Positions 15,797-24,405 of a DNA stretch of 25,072 nucleotides are shown piece after piece. The stretch spans positions 1 to 25,072 of the forward strand of contig JAEWOH010000012.1 in the NCBI GenBank assembly GCA_023460955.1, in the 5' to 3' direction. Within the stretch, counting starts at the first letter, position 1, and every line of letters begins with the position of its first letter. The position numbers and the translations under genes were made by a program. The notes below the pieces were generated by a model, which was not told the DNA's origin, searched no databases, and saw only the letters and a list, made by a program, of their open reading frames with translations. This stretch comes from Bacillota bacterium (GTDB lineage Bacteria > Bacillota > Clostridia > Acetivibrionales > DSM-1351).

Positions 15797-15893
15797 AAGC
15801 ACCCGGAAACTGTGTTGAAGTGACCTCCAATTGTTAGATTTTTAAGTCTGACATTTGGAGGTCGGATTATGTTGCAAGTATGCCGGATGCTTT
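15796..15893. terminator. Nested inverted repeats between convergent genes: terminator enclosing an IS-end-like hairpin
   Basis: The outer arms AAAGCACCCGG (15796-15806) and CCGGATGCTTT (15883-15893) pair except for one position and are followed by T-rich sequence, so they could act as a bidirectional terminator. Inside lies a second hairpin whose 17-base arms (15822-15838 and 15847-15863) match at 15 positions, with loop TTTTTAAG. The inner arms begin GACCTCCAA, resembling, from memory, terminal repeats of IS3-family (IS150 group) elements facing each other with the body missing. Confidence 0.55.
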
Positions 15894-15898
15894 CTTTA

Positions 15899-17341
15899 TT
15901 AAAACTGAAAATATATAAATGAACTTGTATTAAATACACCAAACAGTATTATTAGAATCAGCCCTGCATAATAGATGCCCCACCTGATAACAACTGGTTT
16001 CTTCGCTATTTCCTCACTAAGTACTTTTGAACGCTGGAACAGCTGGACAATTACCAGGAATAGGACCACAGTGCAGCAGAGTAAGACCTGATATTTCGTG
16101 ATACCAACATTACCAAAGTTAAGGCTAAAACTGAGGTCTGTAAATATCTTTTTAATTATAAAGCGTGCATTTGTAAAGGAAGTAGCCCTGAAAAATATCC
16201 AAGAGAAGCATACCAGGTTAAAGGTTATAAATACCTTGACCGTATTCTGAAGGAGTGGGTACTTGTCCAGTCTTACAGTGTGCACAAGCTTTTCCCGAAG
16301 GCTTTTTGTCCAGAGTGCCGAAACCAGATAGAAACCGTTAAGGCCTCCCCAGATTACATAGGTCCAGGCTGCACCGTGCCAGAGACCACTGAGTAAAAAA
16401 ACAATCATCAGGTTTCTCTGCCATTTCCATTTTGCGCACCTGTTTCCTCCAAGAGATATATAAACATAATCGGTGAACCAACTGGAGAGTGAAATATGCC
16501 ATCTTCTCCAAAATTCAGATATTGTCTTTGCAAAATAAGGGAGCTTGAAATTTTGCATCAGTTCAATTCCCATTATTCTTGAGGCACCCCGTGCAATATC
16601 GGTATAACCGGAAAAGTCGCAGTATATCTGGAAAGCAAAGAAATAGGTGGCCAATACCAAGGTAAGACCGCTGACCGCTTCGGGTGATTTATATGCCGCA
16701 TTTACTGCAATAGCTAGATTATCTGCTATAACCAGCTTCTTAAAAAATCCCCAGGCCATAAGCTTGAGACCGTCAACTGTTCTGGCAGCATCAAATTTAT
16801 GCTTTGTGTGAAACTGCCATAACATGTTTTGGGGACGCTCAATTGGGCCCGCTACCAATTGAGGGTAATACATTACATAAAGGGCATAGATACCGAAATG
16901 CTTTTCCGGTTTATGTTTGCCTCTGTATACTTCAATTATGTAGCTCATGCTTTGGAAGGTATGAAAAGATAAGCCGATAGGCAGAATTATTGAAAGGCTG
17001 CTTATTGGGTAATTCCAACCTATCATGTTGGCAAGCCTTTCTGCATTTTCATTAAAGAAGTTAAAATATTTAAAGACAAATAAAATACCTACATTAGTAA
17101 GAATACTTATTATCAGGAATATTCTCTTTCTGTTACCCTCCATTTTATCTATAAATATTCCGGCTAGATAGTCAATTACTATAGTAAAACCAAGTATTAA
17201 TATGTATTTGGGAACAAAGGCCATATAAAAAATACAGCTGCTCACCAATAATAGGAACCACCTAATTTTATGGGGTAGAACAAAATATAAGATTGTTACT
17301 ACCGGGAAAAATATCATAAATTCAAGTGAGTTAAATAGCAT
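15899..17341 (-). CDS. MBOAT family O-acyltransferase (AlgI/PatA-like)
   Basis: Polytopic membrane protein of 480 residues. It carries the two conserved histidines of the MBOAT fold: H282 in EFWRRWHISLSSW and H322 in LSGLWHGAAWTY. Other family segments are PQLVAGPIERP (160-170) and CDFSGYTDIARG (241-252). Such proteins move acyl groups, usually acetyl, across the membrane onto extracellular glycans, working with an SGNH-type partner. The partner here is the upstream gene, whose end overlaps this start by 11 bases. No alginate, D-alanylation or glycosyltransferase genes are nearby, so the acceptor cannot be named; secondary cell-wall polymer or peptidoglycan are options. Confidence 0.93.
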   Translation of the reverse strand: MLFNSLEFMIFFPVVTILYFVLPHKIRWFLLLVSSCIFYMAFVPKYILILGFTIVIDYLAGIFIDKMEGNRKRIFLIISILTNVGILFVFKYFNFFNENAERLANMIGWNYPISSLSIILPIGLSFHTFQSMSYIIEVYRGKHKPEKHFGIYALYVMYYPQLVAGPIERPQNMLWQFHTKHKFDAARTVDGLKLMAWGFFKKLVIADNLAIAVNAAYKSPEAVSGLTLVLATYFFAFQIYCDFSGYTDIARGASRIMGIELMQNFKLPYFAKTISEFWRRWHISLSSWFTDYVYISLGGNRCAKWKWQRNLMIVFLLSGLWHGAAWTYVIWGGLNGFYLVSALWTKSLREKLVHTVRLDKYPLLQNTVKVFITFNLVCFSWIFFRATSFTNARFIIKKIFTDLSFSLNFGNVGITKYQVLLCCTVVLFLVIVQLFQRSKVLSEEIAKKPVVIRWGIYYAGLILIILFGVFNTSSFIYFQF

Positions 17342-18398
17342 CTTCGTTCTCCTTCATCAGTAATTTATACCACAAGTCTTCAGCCATGAATCTATAACCC
17401 TCAGGAAGTAAATGAACATGATCTGAAAAATACTCGTAATCGACTTTCTTGTTATAATCAATATAATTCAGGCCTCTGTCATTAAAGCATTGCGCAATAT
17501 TGACAAGATTATTCTTAAACCCTTCTTTCTCGGTAGCTTCGGCCAGAAGTTCATCATTCATTGCGTTCATAAAGTATATTGTGTTTTTGCCCTTCTGGTG
17601 TTCGGCAATTTTATCAAGGAAGTACAGTTGAGGACTTGTCTCACTCAAATTGAAGGCTTTGTCAGAATAGTACCACCGGTTTTCAGGAAGGTTCAAGCTT
17701 TTAGGAAGGTGAGGCTTGTTCTTCCATACCTTAATAGCGGTGGTAGGCTGCTTAAGCAAATTGTTGGCCTCTGCTTTGAGCTTGTTGCTGATAAAACCGC
17801 TACAGCCAATAAGCGCAATATTATTATTCATAAAATGATAGATTTCTGTTTTGGTGTTCTTCCATAAAGATTCTTCCTTAATATGTCCGCTTTTAACCAT
17901 ATCGTTATAACTGTTATTATCAAGCTCCTTTAAAAAAGGCTTTAACCAATATGCCGGCGTTTTAGCGTTAATCTCCCAGTAACTAAAATTTAGTATAATT
18001 TTATCTGTTGATATATGATATTTATCCAGAAGCAAAAGAACTGTATAAAAGTCTCCAAACATTGAAGAGGGTATTCCCAGGTTAAATACGCGCTTAGTAC
18101 TGTTTTCCCTTCTGGCTATCTCATTCATATAGGAACTCATATTTTTATCCGGCGGGCAGGGAGTGCCATAACCGACAGAATCACCTATAAAGACTACATA
18201 ATCGTCTACTTTTTCTATTTCAATAATTGATTTGATTGCCTTAACTGTGGTCTCAATAGTATAGACATTGTCTTTAAAAACGTCATAATTTAAACGATTA
18301 TCGTATATAAAACTGTTTGGTAAAAAGAAATAAATCAGTCCTTGTGTTGATAAATAAAAAATAGCAACAAATAAGATAAGTTTCTTAAGTACCTTCAA
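17331..18398 (-). CDS. SGNH-hydrolase-like protein, partner of the MBOAT acyltransferase
   Basis: Protein of 355 residues with one N-terminal membrane anchor (about 7-26) and an extracellular SGNH domain. Motifs are GDS at 72-74 (nucleophile S74), NLGIPSS with G108, SYWEIN with N144 and the Asp-His pair in DHVH (D326, H329). This matches AlgJ/AlgX or DltD-like proteins that complete acyl transfer started by an MBOAT protein. The start is TTG 18398 with GAGGTGA just upstream. It is the first gene of a two-gene operon. A TATAAT lies on the minus strand at 18461-18466, but its -35 partner is weak. Confidence 0.85.
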   Translation of the reverse strand: MKVLKKLILFVAIFYLSTQGLIYFFLPNSFIYDNRLNYDVFKDNVYTIETTVKAIKSIIEIEKVDDYVVFIGDSVGYGTPCPPDKNMSSYMNEIARRENSTKRVFNLGIPSSMFGDFYTVLLLLDKYHISTDKIILNFSYWEINAKTPAYWLKPFLKELDNNSYNDMVKSGHIKEESLWKNTKTEIYHFMNNNIALIGCSGFISNKLKAEANNLLKQPTTAIKVWKNKPHLPKSLNLPENRWYYSDKAFNLSETSPQLYFLDKIAEHQKGKNTIYFMNAMNDELLAEATEKEGFKNNLVNIAQCFNDRGLNYIDYNKKVDYEYFSDHVHLLPEGYRFMAEDLWYKLLMKENEDAI

Positions 18399-18520
18399 TA
18401 TTTCACCTCGTTTTTACGACATATTTTATTAAAATACTCAAAAAGACTCAAACCTTCCATATTATACTATAATATTTGATAAGTAGAAAGAAAATTTTTA
18501 CGATAAAATTTTCATCATTA

Positions 18521-18549
18521 TTGTCTTATGACCTTCAATATTCTATAAT
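18521..18549 (+). promoter_or_regulatory. Promoter of the HD-domain gene
   Basis: TTGTCT (18521-18526) and a perfect TATAAT (18544-18549) with a 17-base spacer. Transcription would start about 50 bases before ATG 18607 and may continue into the ABC transporter genes. Confidence 0.65.
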
Positions 18550-18606
18550 TGAAGGAAATTAACAAGCTAATAGGACACCATAAAGAATAGAACGAAAGGC
18601 TTAATT

Positions 18607-19089
18607 ATGATAGAACAAATTACAAGAGAGATGATTTTATATTTTGGAAAAGATGTGAGGCGAATTAACCATGCGCTTAAGGTTCATGATTTTTGCGCCT
18701 GCATTGCCGGCAATGAACAATTGGATAAAAAAAGCAGGTTGATAATAGAACTTTGTGGGATATTACATGACATCGGCATCAAGGAAGCCGAAATAAGGTA
18801 TAATTCTTCAGCAGGACCATATCAGGAGAAAGAGGGACCGGCTGTTGCCAGAAGCATTATGGAGAAGTATCCGATTGAAGCTGAGGTCATTGACCGTGTT
18901 TGTTTTATTGTAGGTAATCATCATAGTTACAACAAAATTGATGATAAGGATTTTCAGATATTGGTAGAAGCTGATTTCCTTGTCAATATATATGAGGAAG
19001 ACATGGATAAATCATCTGTTTCGTCAATTAGAGATAAATACTTCACAACAGCTGCAGGAACAGAATTGTTAACTAATATGTATATATAG
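18607..19089 (+). CDS. HD-domain phosphohydrolase
   Basis: Cytoplasmic protein of 160 residues. A complete HD metal site is visible: H22 (NHALKVHDF), H54-D55 (ILHDIG), H105/H106 (GNHHSYNK) and D123 (VEADFLVN). HD proteins of this size hydrolyse nucleotides or other phosphate esters; the substrate is unknown. GAAAGG lies nearby upstream of the ATG. It is transcribed with, or just ahead of, the ABC exporter genes with a gap of only 51 bases and no terminator. Confidence 0.85.
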   Translation: MIEQITREMILYFGKDVRRINHALKVHDFCACIAGNEQLDKKSRLIIELCGILHDIGIKEAEIRYNSSAGPYQEKEGPAVARSIMEKYPIEAEVIDRVCFIVGNHHSYNKIDDKDFQILVEADFLVNIYEEDMDKSSVSSIRDKYFTTAAGTELLTNMYI

Positions 19090-19140
19090 TTCATCGCAAT
19101 CGTACACATTTTATTTGAAACACTTAAAGGGGTTTTTTCT

Positions 19141-20973
19141 TTGTTCAAATTGGTTAAATATTTAAAACCGTATATAAAGCAGGTTACACTTGGTCCGGCT
19201 TTCAAGCTGTTTGAAGCTATTTTGGAACTGCTTATTCCGTTAATGATGGCAAAACTCATTGACAACGGAGTTAAAGCAAATAATTCTTCCTATATATATT
19301 TCATGGGAGGTATGATGTTGTTAACTGCTGTGGTAGGGGCAGGTTCTGCGTTCGTCTGTCAGTATTACGCGTCCATTGCTTCCCAGGGGTTTGGAACCTC
19401 CATGCGAAATCTTCTTTTCAAGAAGATACAGCGCTTCTCTTTTACTGAGGTTGATAAATTAGGAACGCCGTCGCTTATCAATAGAATTACCAGCGACGTA
19501 AACCAACTGCAATTTGCTGTTGCCATGCTTATAAGGCTTGTTATAAGGGTACCTTTCCTGTGTATTGGCGGATTAATAATGGCAATGATAATTAACTTAA
19601 AACTATCACTTGTTTTGCTTATAACCATGCCTGTTTTTGGATTCTTTCTTTATCTGGTTATGTCTAAAAGTGTTCCAATGTATAAATCCGTTCAAAAGAA
19701 GCTTGATAACCTTTCAACAGTGATAAGGGAAAATTTGTCAGGGGTACGGGTAATACGTGCCTTTGCAAAATTAGAGCATGAAAGAAATCGTTTTTCCAAA
19801 AGCAACAGAGAATATGCAGATAATTCCATAGTTGTAGGCAGAATTTCAGCTCTGTTAAATCCAGCAACAACAGTTATTATTAATTTCGGTATTGCAGCAA
19901 TTCTTTGGTTTGGAGGGATACAGGTTTATGAAGGAAGCATGTCACAGGGTGAAATAATTGCATACATAAATTATGTAAATATGATCTTATCAGCCTTAAT
20001 TGTACTTGCAAACCTCGTAGTGACCTTCACAAAGGCAGCAGCCTCAGCGGGAAGGGTCAATGAATTATTGGATATGGAGGTTTCTATTGTAGACCCTGTA
20101 GAAAATAGGACTCCGGAAATTCAAAAAGAAGAACGAGAATTTACTGAATCAAAGAAAACCGTAATAGAGTTTAATGGTGTGAGCTTTTCTTATGACAAGG
20201 GGTCGGATAAGGTTCTCCAGAATATTTCATTCTCCATTGACAGTGGCAGCCTGATAGGCATTATCGGTTCTACAGGTGCAGGAAAATCAACACTTATAAA
20301 TCTTATAGCACGTTTCTACGATACAACTGAAGGGTCAGTCTATGTTAATGGACAAAATGTCAGAAATATAAAACAAAGTGAGCTCAGAGAGAAAATTGGA
20401 ATGGTTCCTCAAAAATCCGTACTTTTTACAGGTACAATTGAGGAAAATCTTAAATGGGGCAAGCCCGATGCCAGCCATGAGGAAATGGTAAACGCTGCTA
20501 AGATTGCACAGGCGTATGAGTTTATACTGAAAAAGCCCGAGGGCTTTAATACCCCGGTGGTTCAAGGCGGGAGAAACCTTTCTGGGGGTCAAAAACAAAG
20601 GCTCGCTATTGCAAGAGCCATAATTAAAAAACCTGAAATATTAATTCTGGATGACAGCACCAGTGCTCTTGACTATGCTACTGAGGCAGAATTCAGGCGC
20701 GAGCTCAGGGAGAACATGGCGGATATGACAGTGATTGTCGTAACTCAGCGAGTTACGGCAGTTCGCAACTCGGATTTAATAATAGTTATGGATGAAGGCG
20801 AGATTGTGGGTATGGGCAGTAATGAAGATCTGTTGCAAAGCTGCTCTGTATACAGGGAATTATATAACAGCCAGGGGCTTGAGAACTCTGGCAAAAACTC
20901 TGCTGCCACAAGGAACTCTTCTCAAATCCTGAACTCTTTAAACGAAGGTGAGGTGCGCCATAATGAAAAGTAA
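19141..20973 (+). CDS. ABC exporter half-transporter, degenerate ATP-site subunit
   Basis: Type IV ABC exporter subunit of 610 residues: six membrane helices (about 15-310) followed by the ATPase domain. Walker A is GSTGAGKS (376-383) and the signature is canonical, LSGGQ (480-484). The catalytic glutamate after Walker B is Asp (D505 in LILDDSTSALD) and the H-loop histidine is Gln (Q536 in VVTQRV). This is the degenerate partner of a heterodimeric exporter such as TM287/288, LmrCD or BmrCD. It starts at TTG 19141 after AAAGGGG. The last ~40 residues are a polar, Ser/Asn-rich tail. The end overlaps the partner gene by 11 bases. Confidence 0.93.
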   Translation: MFKLVKYLKPYIKQVTLGPAFKLFEAILELLIPLMMAKLIDNGVKANNSSYIYFMGGMMLLTAVVGAGSAFVCQYYASIASQGFGTSMRNLLFKKIQRFSFTEVDKLGTPSLINRITSDVNQLQFAVAMLIRLVIRVPFLCIGGLIMAMIINLKLSLVLLITMPVFGFFLYLVMSKSVPMYKSVQKKLDNLSTVIRENLSGVRVIRAFAKLEHERNRFSKSNREYADNSIVVGRISALLNPATTVIINFGIAAILWFGGIQVYEGSMSQGEIIAYINYVNMILSALIVLANLVVTFTKAAASAGRVNELLDMEVSIVDPVENRTPEIQKEEREFTESKKTVIEFNGVSFSYDKGSDKVLQNISFSIDSGSLIGIIGSTGAGKSTLINLIARFYDTTEGSVYVNGQNVRNIKQSELREKIGMVPQKSVLFTGTIEENLKWGKPDASHEEMVNAAKIAQAYEFILKKPEGFNTPVVQGGRNLSGGQKQRLAIARAIIKKPEILILDDSTSALDYATEAEFRRELRENMADMTVIVVTQRVTAVRNSDLIIVMDEGEIVGMGSNEDLLQSCSVYRELYNSQGLENSGKNSAATRNSSQILNSLNEGEVRHNEK

Positions 20974-22702
20974 CGTTTTAAAGCGTTTGATGAAGTATAT
21001 ACTAAGACACCGAGGGTATGTTTTGGGCGCCCTTATTTGTGCCGTTTTAAGTAATTTACTTATGATTGTGGGACCTTTTATTATAGGTAAGGGTGTCGAT
21101 GGGATATGGGGTAAGGGCCAAGTTGATTTTGGCAGGATTGCCAATATTGTATTGGTAATAATTCTTTTATATCTTATTAGTGCTCTATTTCAATGGAGTC
21201 TTCAGGTTCTGACCAGTAAACTGGCAAATAGAACGGTTGAGGTGTTAAGAAATGAAGTTTTTGAACATATAACCAAAATGCCCCTTAAGTATTTCGACAA
21301 AAATGCTCATGGAGACATTATGTCAAGACTGACTAGTGATATGGAATATATTTCTGAGGGTATATTTCAATCTGTAAATCAATTTATTACAGGAATCATT
21401 TCAATAGTTGGTTCGCTAATATTTATGTTTGTACTGAACCCTTTCATAACACTGGTTGTAATAGTAATGACACCTGTTACTTTTGTAATAGCATCATTTA
21501 TAACCAAGCGTTCTTCCAGGTTGTTTAAGGAACAGTCCAAGTTAAACGGAGAGCTTAATGGTTTCGTTGAGGAGATGGTAGGAAACCAAAAGGTTGTAAA
21601 AGCCTTCAATTTTGAAGATAGGGCCCAGCTGAAGTTTGAAGAGATTAATTCCAGATTATATAAAACCGGAAGATGGGCTCAATTTTATTCTTCTTTAGTC
21701 AATCCATCAACTCGTCTTGTAAATAACATAACCTACGTTTTACTTGGAATGACAGGAGGAATTGCGGCAGTTGCAGGTAAATTGAGCGTAGGGTACATCT
21801 CCAGCTTTTTGACGTACTCGGCTTATTTCTCCCAGCCTATTAATAATATAACCAGTGTTACCACTCAGCTTCAAACAGCTATTGCATCAGCCCAAAGAGT
21901 ATTTACCATACTGGATGGCAAGGCTGAAATACAGGATGAGGGACTTGGAGAAATTACTTGTGCTAAAGGTAACATCAGGTTTGAGAAGGTAACATTTTCA
22001 TATACTCCTGATGAAAAGTTAATAAAGGATTTCAGCCTTAATGTAAATTTCGGTTCCAGAATAGCCATAGTTGGGCCAACCGGAGCAGGTAAAACCACAT
22101 TAGTTAATCTTTTAATGAGGTTTTATGAAGTAAATAGCGGGAATATATATATAGACGATATTAATATCAAAGATATTTCAAAAAACAGTTTGAGAAAAGC
22201 CTTTGGGATGGTTTTACAGGATACGTGGTTATTCACAGGAACCATCAGAGAAAATATTGCTTATGGTAAACCTGATGCTACTGATGAGGAAATCATAAGT
22301 GCCGCCAAGACGGCAAATGCACACAGCTTTATCAGAAAGCTGCCTTCAGGCTATGACACAATAGTTACAAACGGCGGTGAAAATCTCTCTCAGGGACAGA
22401 AACAGTTATTGACAATTGCCAGAGTTATGCTTATAATACCGCCTATGCTCATTCTGGACGAAGCCACAAGCAGCGTTGATACAAGAACAGAGATAAAAAT
22501 ACAGGAAGCCTTCAATAAATTGATGGATGGCAGAACAAGTTTTGTAATAGCTCATAGACTTTCCACAATACAAGAGGCTGATCTGATTCTTGTTCTTCAA
22601 AACGGTCAAATAATAGAACAGGGAAATCATGAACAATTGATGAAAAAAGGCGGAGCATATAGTAAACTATATTACAGTCAATTTGAGAATGCTCAGGATT
22701 AA
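20963..22702 (+). CDS. ABC exporter half-transporter, catalytic subunit
   Basis: Exporter subunit of 579 residues with six membrane helices and an ATPase domain. Walker A is GPTGAGKT (371-378). Walker B carries the catalytic glutamate (E500 in LILDEATSS) and the H-loop histidine is H531 (IAHRLSTI). Its signature is altered to LSQGQ (475-479). Together with the upstream subunit this gives one intact and one degenerate ATP site. ATG 20963 is preferred because GGTGAGGTG (20947-20955) lies seven bases upstream, inside the previous gene. Such heterodimers export drugs, lipids or peptides; the substrate is not evident here. Confidence 0.94.
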   Translation: MKSNVLKRLMKYILRHRGYVLGALICAVLSNLLMIVGPFIIGKGVDGIWGKGQVDFGRIANIVLVIILLYLISALFQWSLQVLTSKLANRTVEVLRNEVFEHITKMPLKYFDKNAHGDIMSRLTSDMEYISEGIFQSVNQFITGIISIVGSLIFMFVLNPFITLVVIVMTPVTFVIASFITKRSSRLFKEQSKLNGELNGFVEEMVGNQKVVKAFNFEDRAQLKFEEINSRLYKTGRWAQFYSSLVNPSTRLVNNITYVLLGMTGGIAAVAGKLSVGYISSFLTYSAYFSQPINNITSVTTQLQTAIASAQRVFTILDGKAEIQDEGLGEITCAKGNIRFEKVTFSYTPDEKLIKDFSLNVNFGSRIAIVGPTGAGKTTLVNLLMRFYEVNSGNIYIDDINIKDISKNSLRKAFGMVLQDTWLFTGTIRENIAYGKPDATDEEIISAAKTANAHSFIRKLPSGYDTIVTNGGENLSQGQKQLLTIARVMLIIPPMLILDEATSSVDTRTEIKIQEAFNKLMDGRTSFVIAHRLSTIQEADLILVLQNGQIIEQGNHEQLMKKGGAYSKLYYSQFENAQD

Positions 22703-22740
22703 TAAGGCTTAATCAGGATGAAGAGGGATGGGGTGTTAAT

Positions 22741-23529
22741 ATGGAAAAAATAATTGAAGACTATAAAATTCAAAAGAAATTATTAATTAAGGCCCTGGTT
22801 GAAAAAGATTATATGGAAATATATCAATCCAGAATTCTTAAAAATGACTTTATCATAAAGTTGGGTGAACCAAGGTATGAACTTCATAAGCTTGAATTGG
22901 TTATAGCCAGAACCAAGTTGAAGCTCGAAATGCTTCAAACCTGTATACATTTTCAACTTCCCTTAGATTATGAACATATTGATAGGACTCTTCAAAAGGA
23001 ATTTGAGAAAAACTTCAGCCTTCTAAAAATAATGGAAAAAGAAATTGACAACGTTCATTGTAATAGAGAGAACCAAGAACTTACAAGAGTTGCAAGTGAA
23101 CTAAAGGACATATATCTATCAATACCAGAAAAGATACATCCTGAATTGTATTCAGATAAACAGACACTGAAGCTTTGGAAAAAAGTTAGATCAGCTTATG
23201 AAAATAAGGATACAGTTAAATTAAAGAAACTTCATAAAAAGATTATGGCAGAATATCAAGGTGCAGAATTAGTGAGTGAGGAACCTGAAAAAGACATGAA
23301 GAAAACTGTTAAGAAAATGAAAACTAAAACCAAGACTATCTTATCTGAGATTGATAGTCTAAAAAAGCAATTCCCATTTAATGAAGCTGAGCTTCTTGGA
23401 AATGAGGAAGCTGTTAAAAAATTCAGAAACGATATAACACAGGATATAAAAAACGCTAAAGAACTTTTGGACAATCTTGAAAAACAAATTCTTGAAAAAC
23501 TGCCTCCTAAGAGTGATTTGTTGAATTAA
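22741..23529 (+). CDS. Unrecognised coiled-coil protein
   Basis: Protein of 262 residues that I cannot assign to a family. It has no signal peptide, membrane helix or visible catalytic motif. It is very rich in Lys, Glu and Leu, with long helical, heptad-like stretches (about 1-75, 85-120 and 185-255) and a Lys/Thr-rich patch near 180-200. GATGGGGTG lies just before ATG 22741. It starts 38 bases after the ABC exporter with no terminator between, so it is probably in the same operon, and it is followed by a strong terminator. It could be an accessory or structural protein of the exporter cluster, but that rests only on position. Confidence 0.75.
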   Translation: MEKIIEDYKIQKKLLIKALVEKDYMEIYQSRILKNDFIIKLGEPRYELHKLELVIARTKLKLEMLQTCIHFQLPLDYEHIDRTLQKEFEKNFSLLKIMEKEIDNVHCNRENQELTRVASELKDIYLSIPEKIHPELYSDKQTLKLWKKVRSAYENKDTVKLKKLHKKIMAEYQGAELVSEEPEKDMKKTVKKMKTKTKTILSEIDSLKKQFPFNEAELLGNEEAVKKFRNDITQDIKNAKELLDNLEKQILEKLPPKSDLLN

Positions 23530-23551
23530 TGACATAAATGTAATAAATACT

Positions 23552-23602
23552 AAAAGCTATAAAAGCTATAATGCTGTATTAATCCAGTATTTATAGCTTT
23601 TA
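23552..23602 (+). terminator. Bidirectional intrinsic terminator
   Basis: AAAAGCTATA-ATGCTG (23561-23576) pairs with CAGTAT-T-TATAGCTTTT (23585-23601) with one bulge and one wobble, ending in a T-rich run. A second copy of AAAAGCTATAA at 23552-23562 can pair with the same 3' arm, giving an alternative stem. It serves the convergent coiled-coil and RidA genes. Confidence 0.75.
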
Positions 23603-23652
23603 TATATATTTATTATTAATTATAATCAATTTCATCTGTCCTCAAATATAGT

Positions 23653-24018
23653 CTATCCTCTAAAAGCGATTGCATCCAGTTGAAAGTGAAGTCCATCTTG
23701 ACCGCCATGATGGGCAAACTCTGTTTGTATTGATTTTCTGGCGGGATACTTACCTTTAAATCTCTCTTTGATTACTTTTTCCATTACAGGTATATTCCAA
23801 ACATCTCTGAATAAACAATCAAGTTTTACCACTGATTCTAATGTTAATCCTATGGATTCAAGGCGTTCATATAACTGGTCAAACGCCCCGTTAATCTGGT
23901 TTTCAATGGACTGACCTACATTGCCCACACAGTAATTAATAAATACAAAACCGCCGGCTTCAACGATTCCGGAATGAGCCCATTCTTCATTTACATCGCT
24001 TCTTATAATTCCATCCAT
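23653..24018 (-). CDS. RidA/YjgF family protein
   Basis: Protein of 121 residues, usual Rid length. RidA enzymes release ammonia from reactive enamine/imine intermediates, protecting PLP enzymes. The key arginine is present (R94 in KYPARKSIQTE), as is a CVGNVG segment. The position of the conserved glutamate in the C-terminal strand (E120 in E. coli RidA, IEIEAIA) is Gln here (Q113 in FQLDAIAF), so this may be a divergent subfamily. AGGAGA lies nine bases before ATG 24018, within a CCTATA/TATAGG palindrome that might mask it. It is a single gene convergent with the coiled-coil gene. Confidence 0.88.
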   Translation of the reverse strand: MDGIIRSDVNEEWAHSGIVEAGGFVFINYCVGNVGQSIENQINGAFDQLYERLESIGLTLESVVKLDCLFRDVWNIPVMEKVIKERFKGKYPARKSIQTEFAHHGGQDGLHFQLDAIAFRG

Positions 24019-24123
24019 ACAACAATCTCCTATACTATAGGCTAAGTAATCCTATTGCGCTGTTTAAAGGTTTTCTTACTTGATTTCTACTTAACATTAA
24101 TTAGTTAAATAGAAATTAACAAT

Positions 24124-24132
24124 ATTATATCA
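24124..24132 (-). promoter_or_regulatory. Extended -10 promoter, possibly for the RidA gene
   Basis: Minus-strand TGATATAAT is an extended -10 element with a perfect TATAAT. No good -35 box is seen. It would give a leader of about 100 bases. Confidence 0.35.
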
Positions 24133-24234
24133 TAAGAAGGCTGAGTATATTTAAGAATTGTTCAGGTATATATATGGATTTCTTTTATTATCAAGTCTAA
24201 ATTAAAATTATCAGTTAAATAAGCCAATTGTTAG

Positions 24235-24264
24235 TTGCCTATTATACAGCTATAGCGCTATACT
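24235..24264 (+). promoter_or_regulatory. rRNA upstream promoter P1 (weak -35)
   Basis: TTGCCT (24235-24240) and TATACT (24259-24264) with an 18-base spacer. A GCTGT/ACAGC hairpin begins at 24271, seven bases after the -10 box, the same offset as in the stronger downstream promoters. Confidence 0.55.
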
Positions 24265-24270
24265 AACTAA

Positions 24271-24396
24271 GCTGTCGCCTACAGCAATATTTGAAAGCTC
24301 GGTTAAAGGTAACGGGATATCTCTGCAAAGGTATGGAATTTACCAGGAACCGACAGAAGAACTTGTATATCAGAAGTACTTATATACAAGTTTTTA
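24271..24396 (+). ncRNA. Possible short leader RNA from P1
   Basis: Predicted transcript of about 125 bases. It starts with hairpin GCTGT-cgcct-ACAGC (24271-24285), then TTTGA/TTAAA (24290-24307). It ends in a perfect 10-base stem, ACTTGTATAT (24361-24370) with ATATACAAGT (24382-24391), followed by four more T residues. The last stem is AT-rich, so termination may be partial. Whether a separate RNA accumulates is inference. Confidence 0.35.
24361..24395 (+). terminator. Terminator-like hairpin between P1 and P2
   Basis: Perfect 10-base inverted repeat with an 11-base loop and a run of T residues (24391-24395). The low G+C of the stem makes it a moderate candidate. Confidence 0.45.
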
Positions 24397-24405
24397 AATA
24401 AAGTG

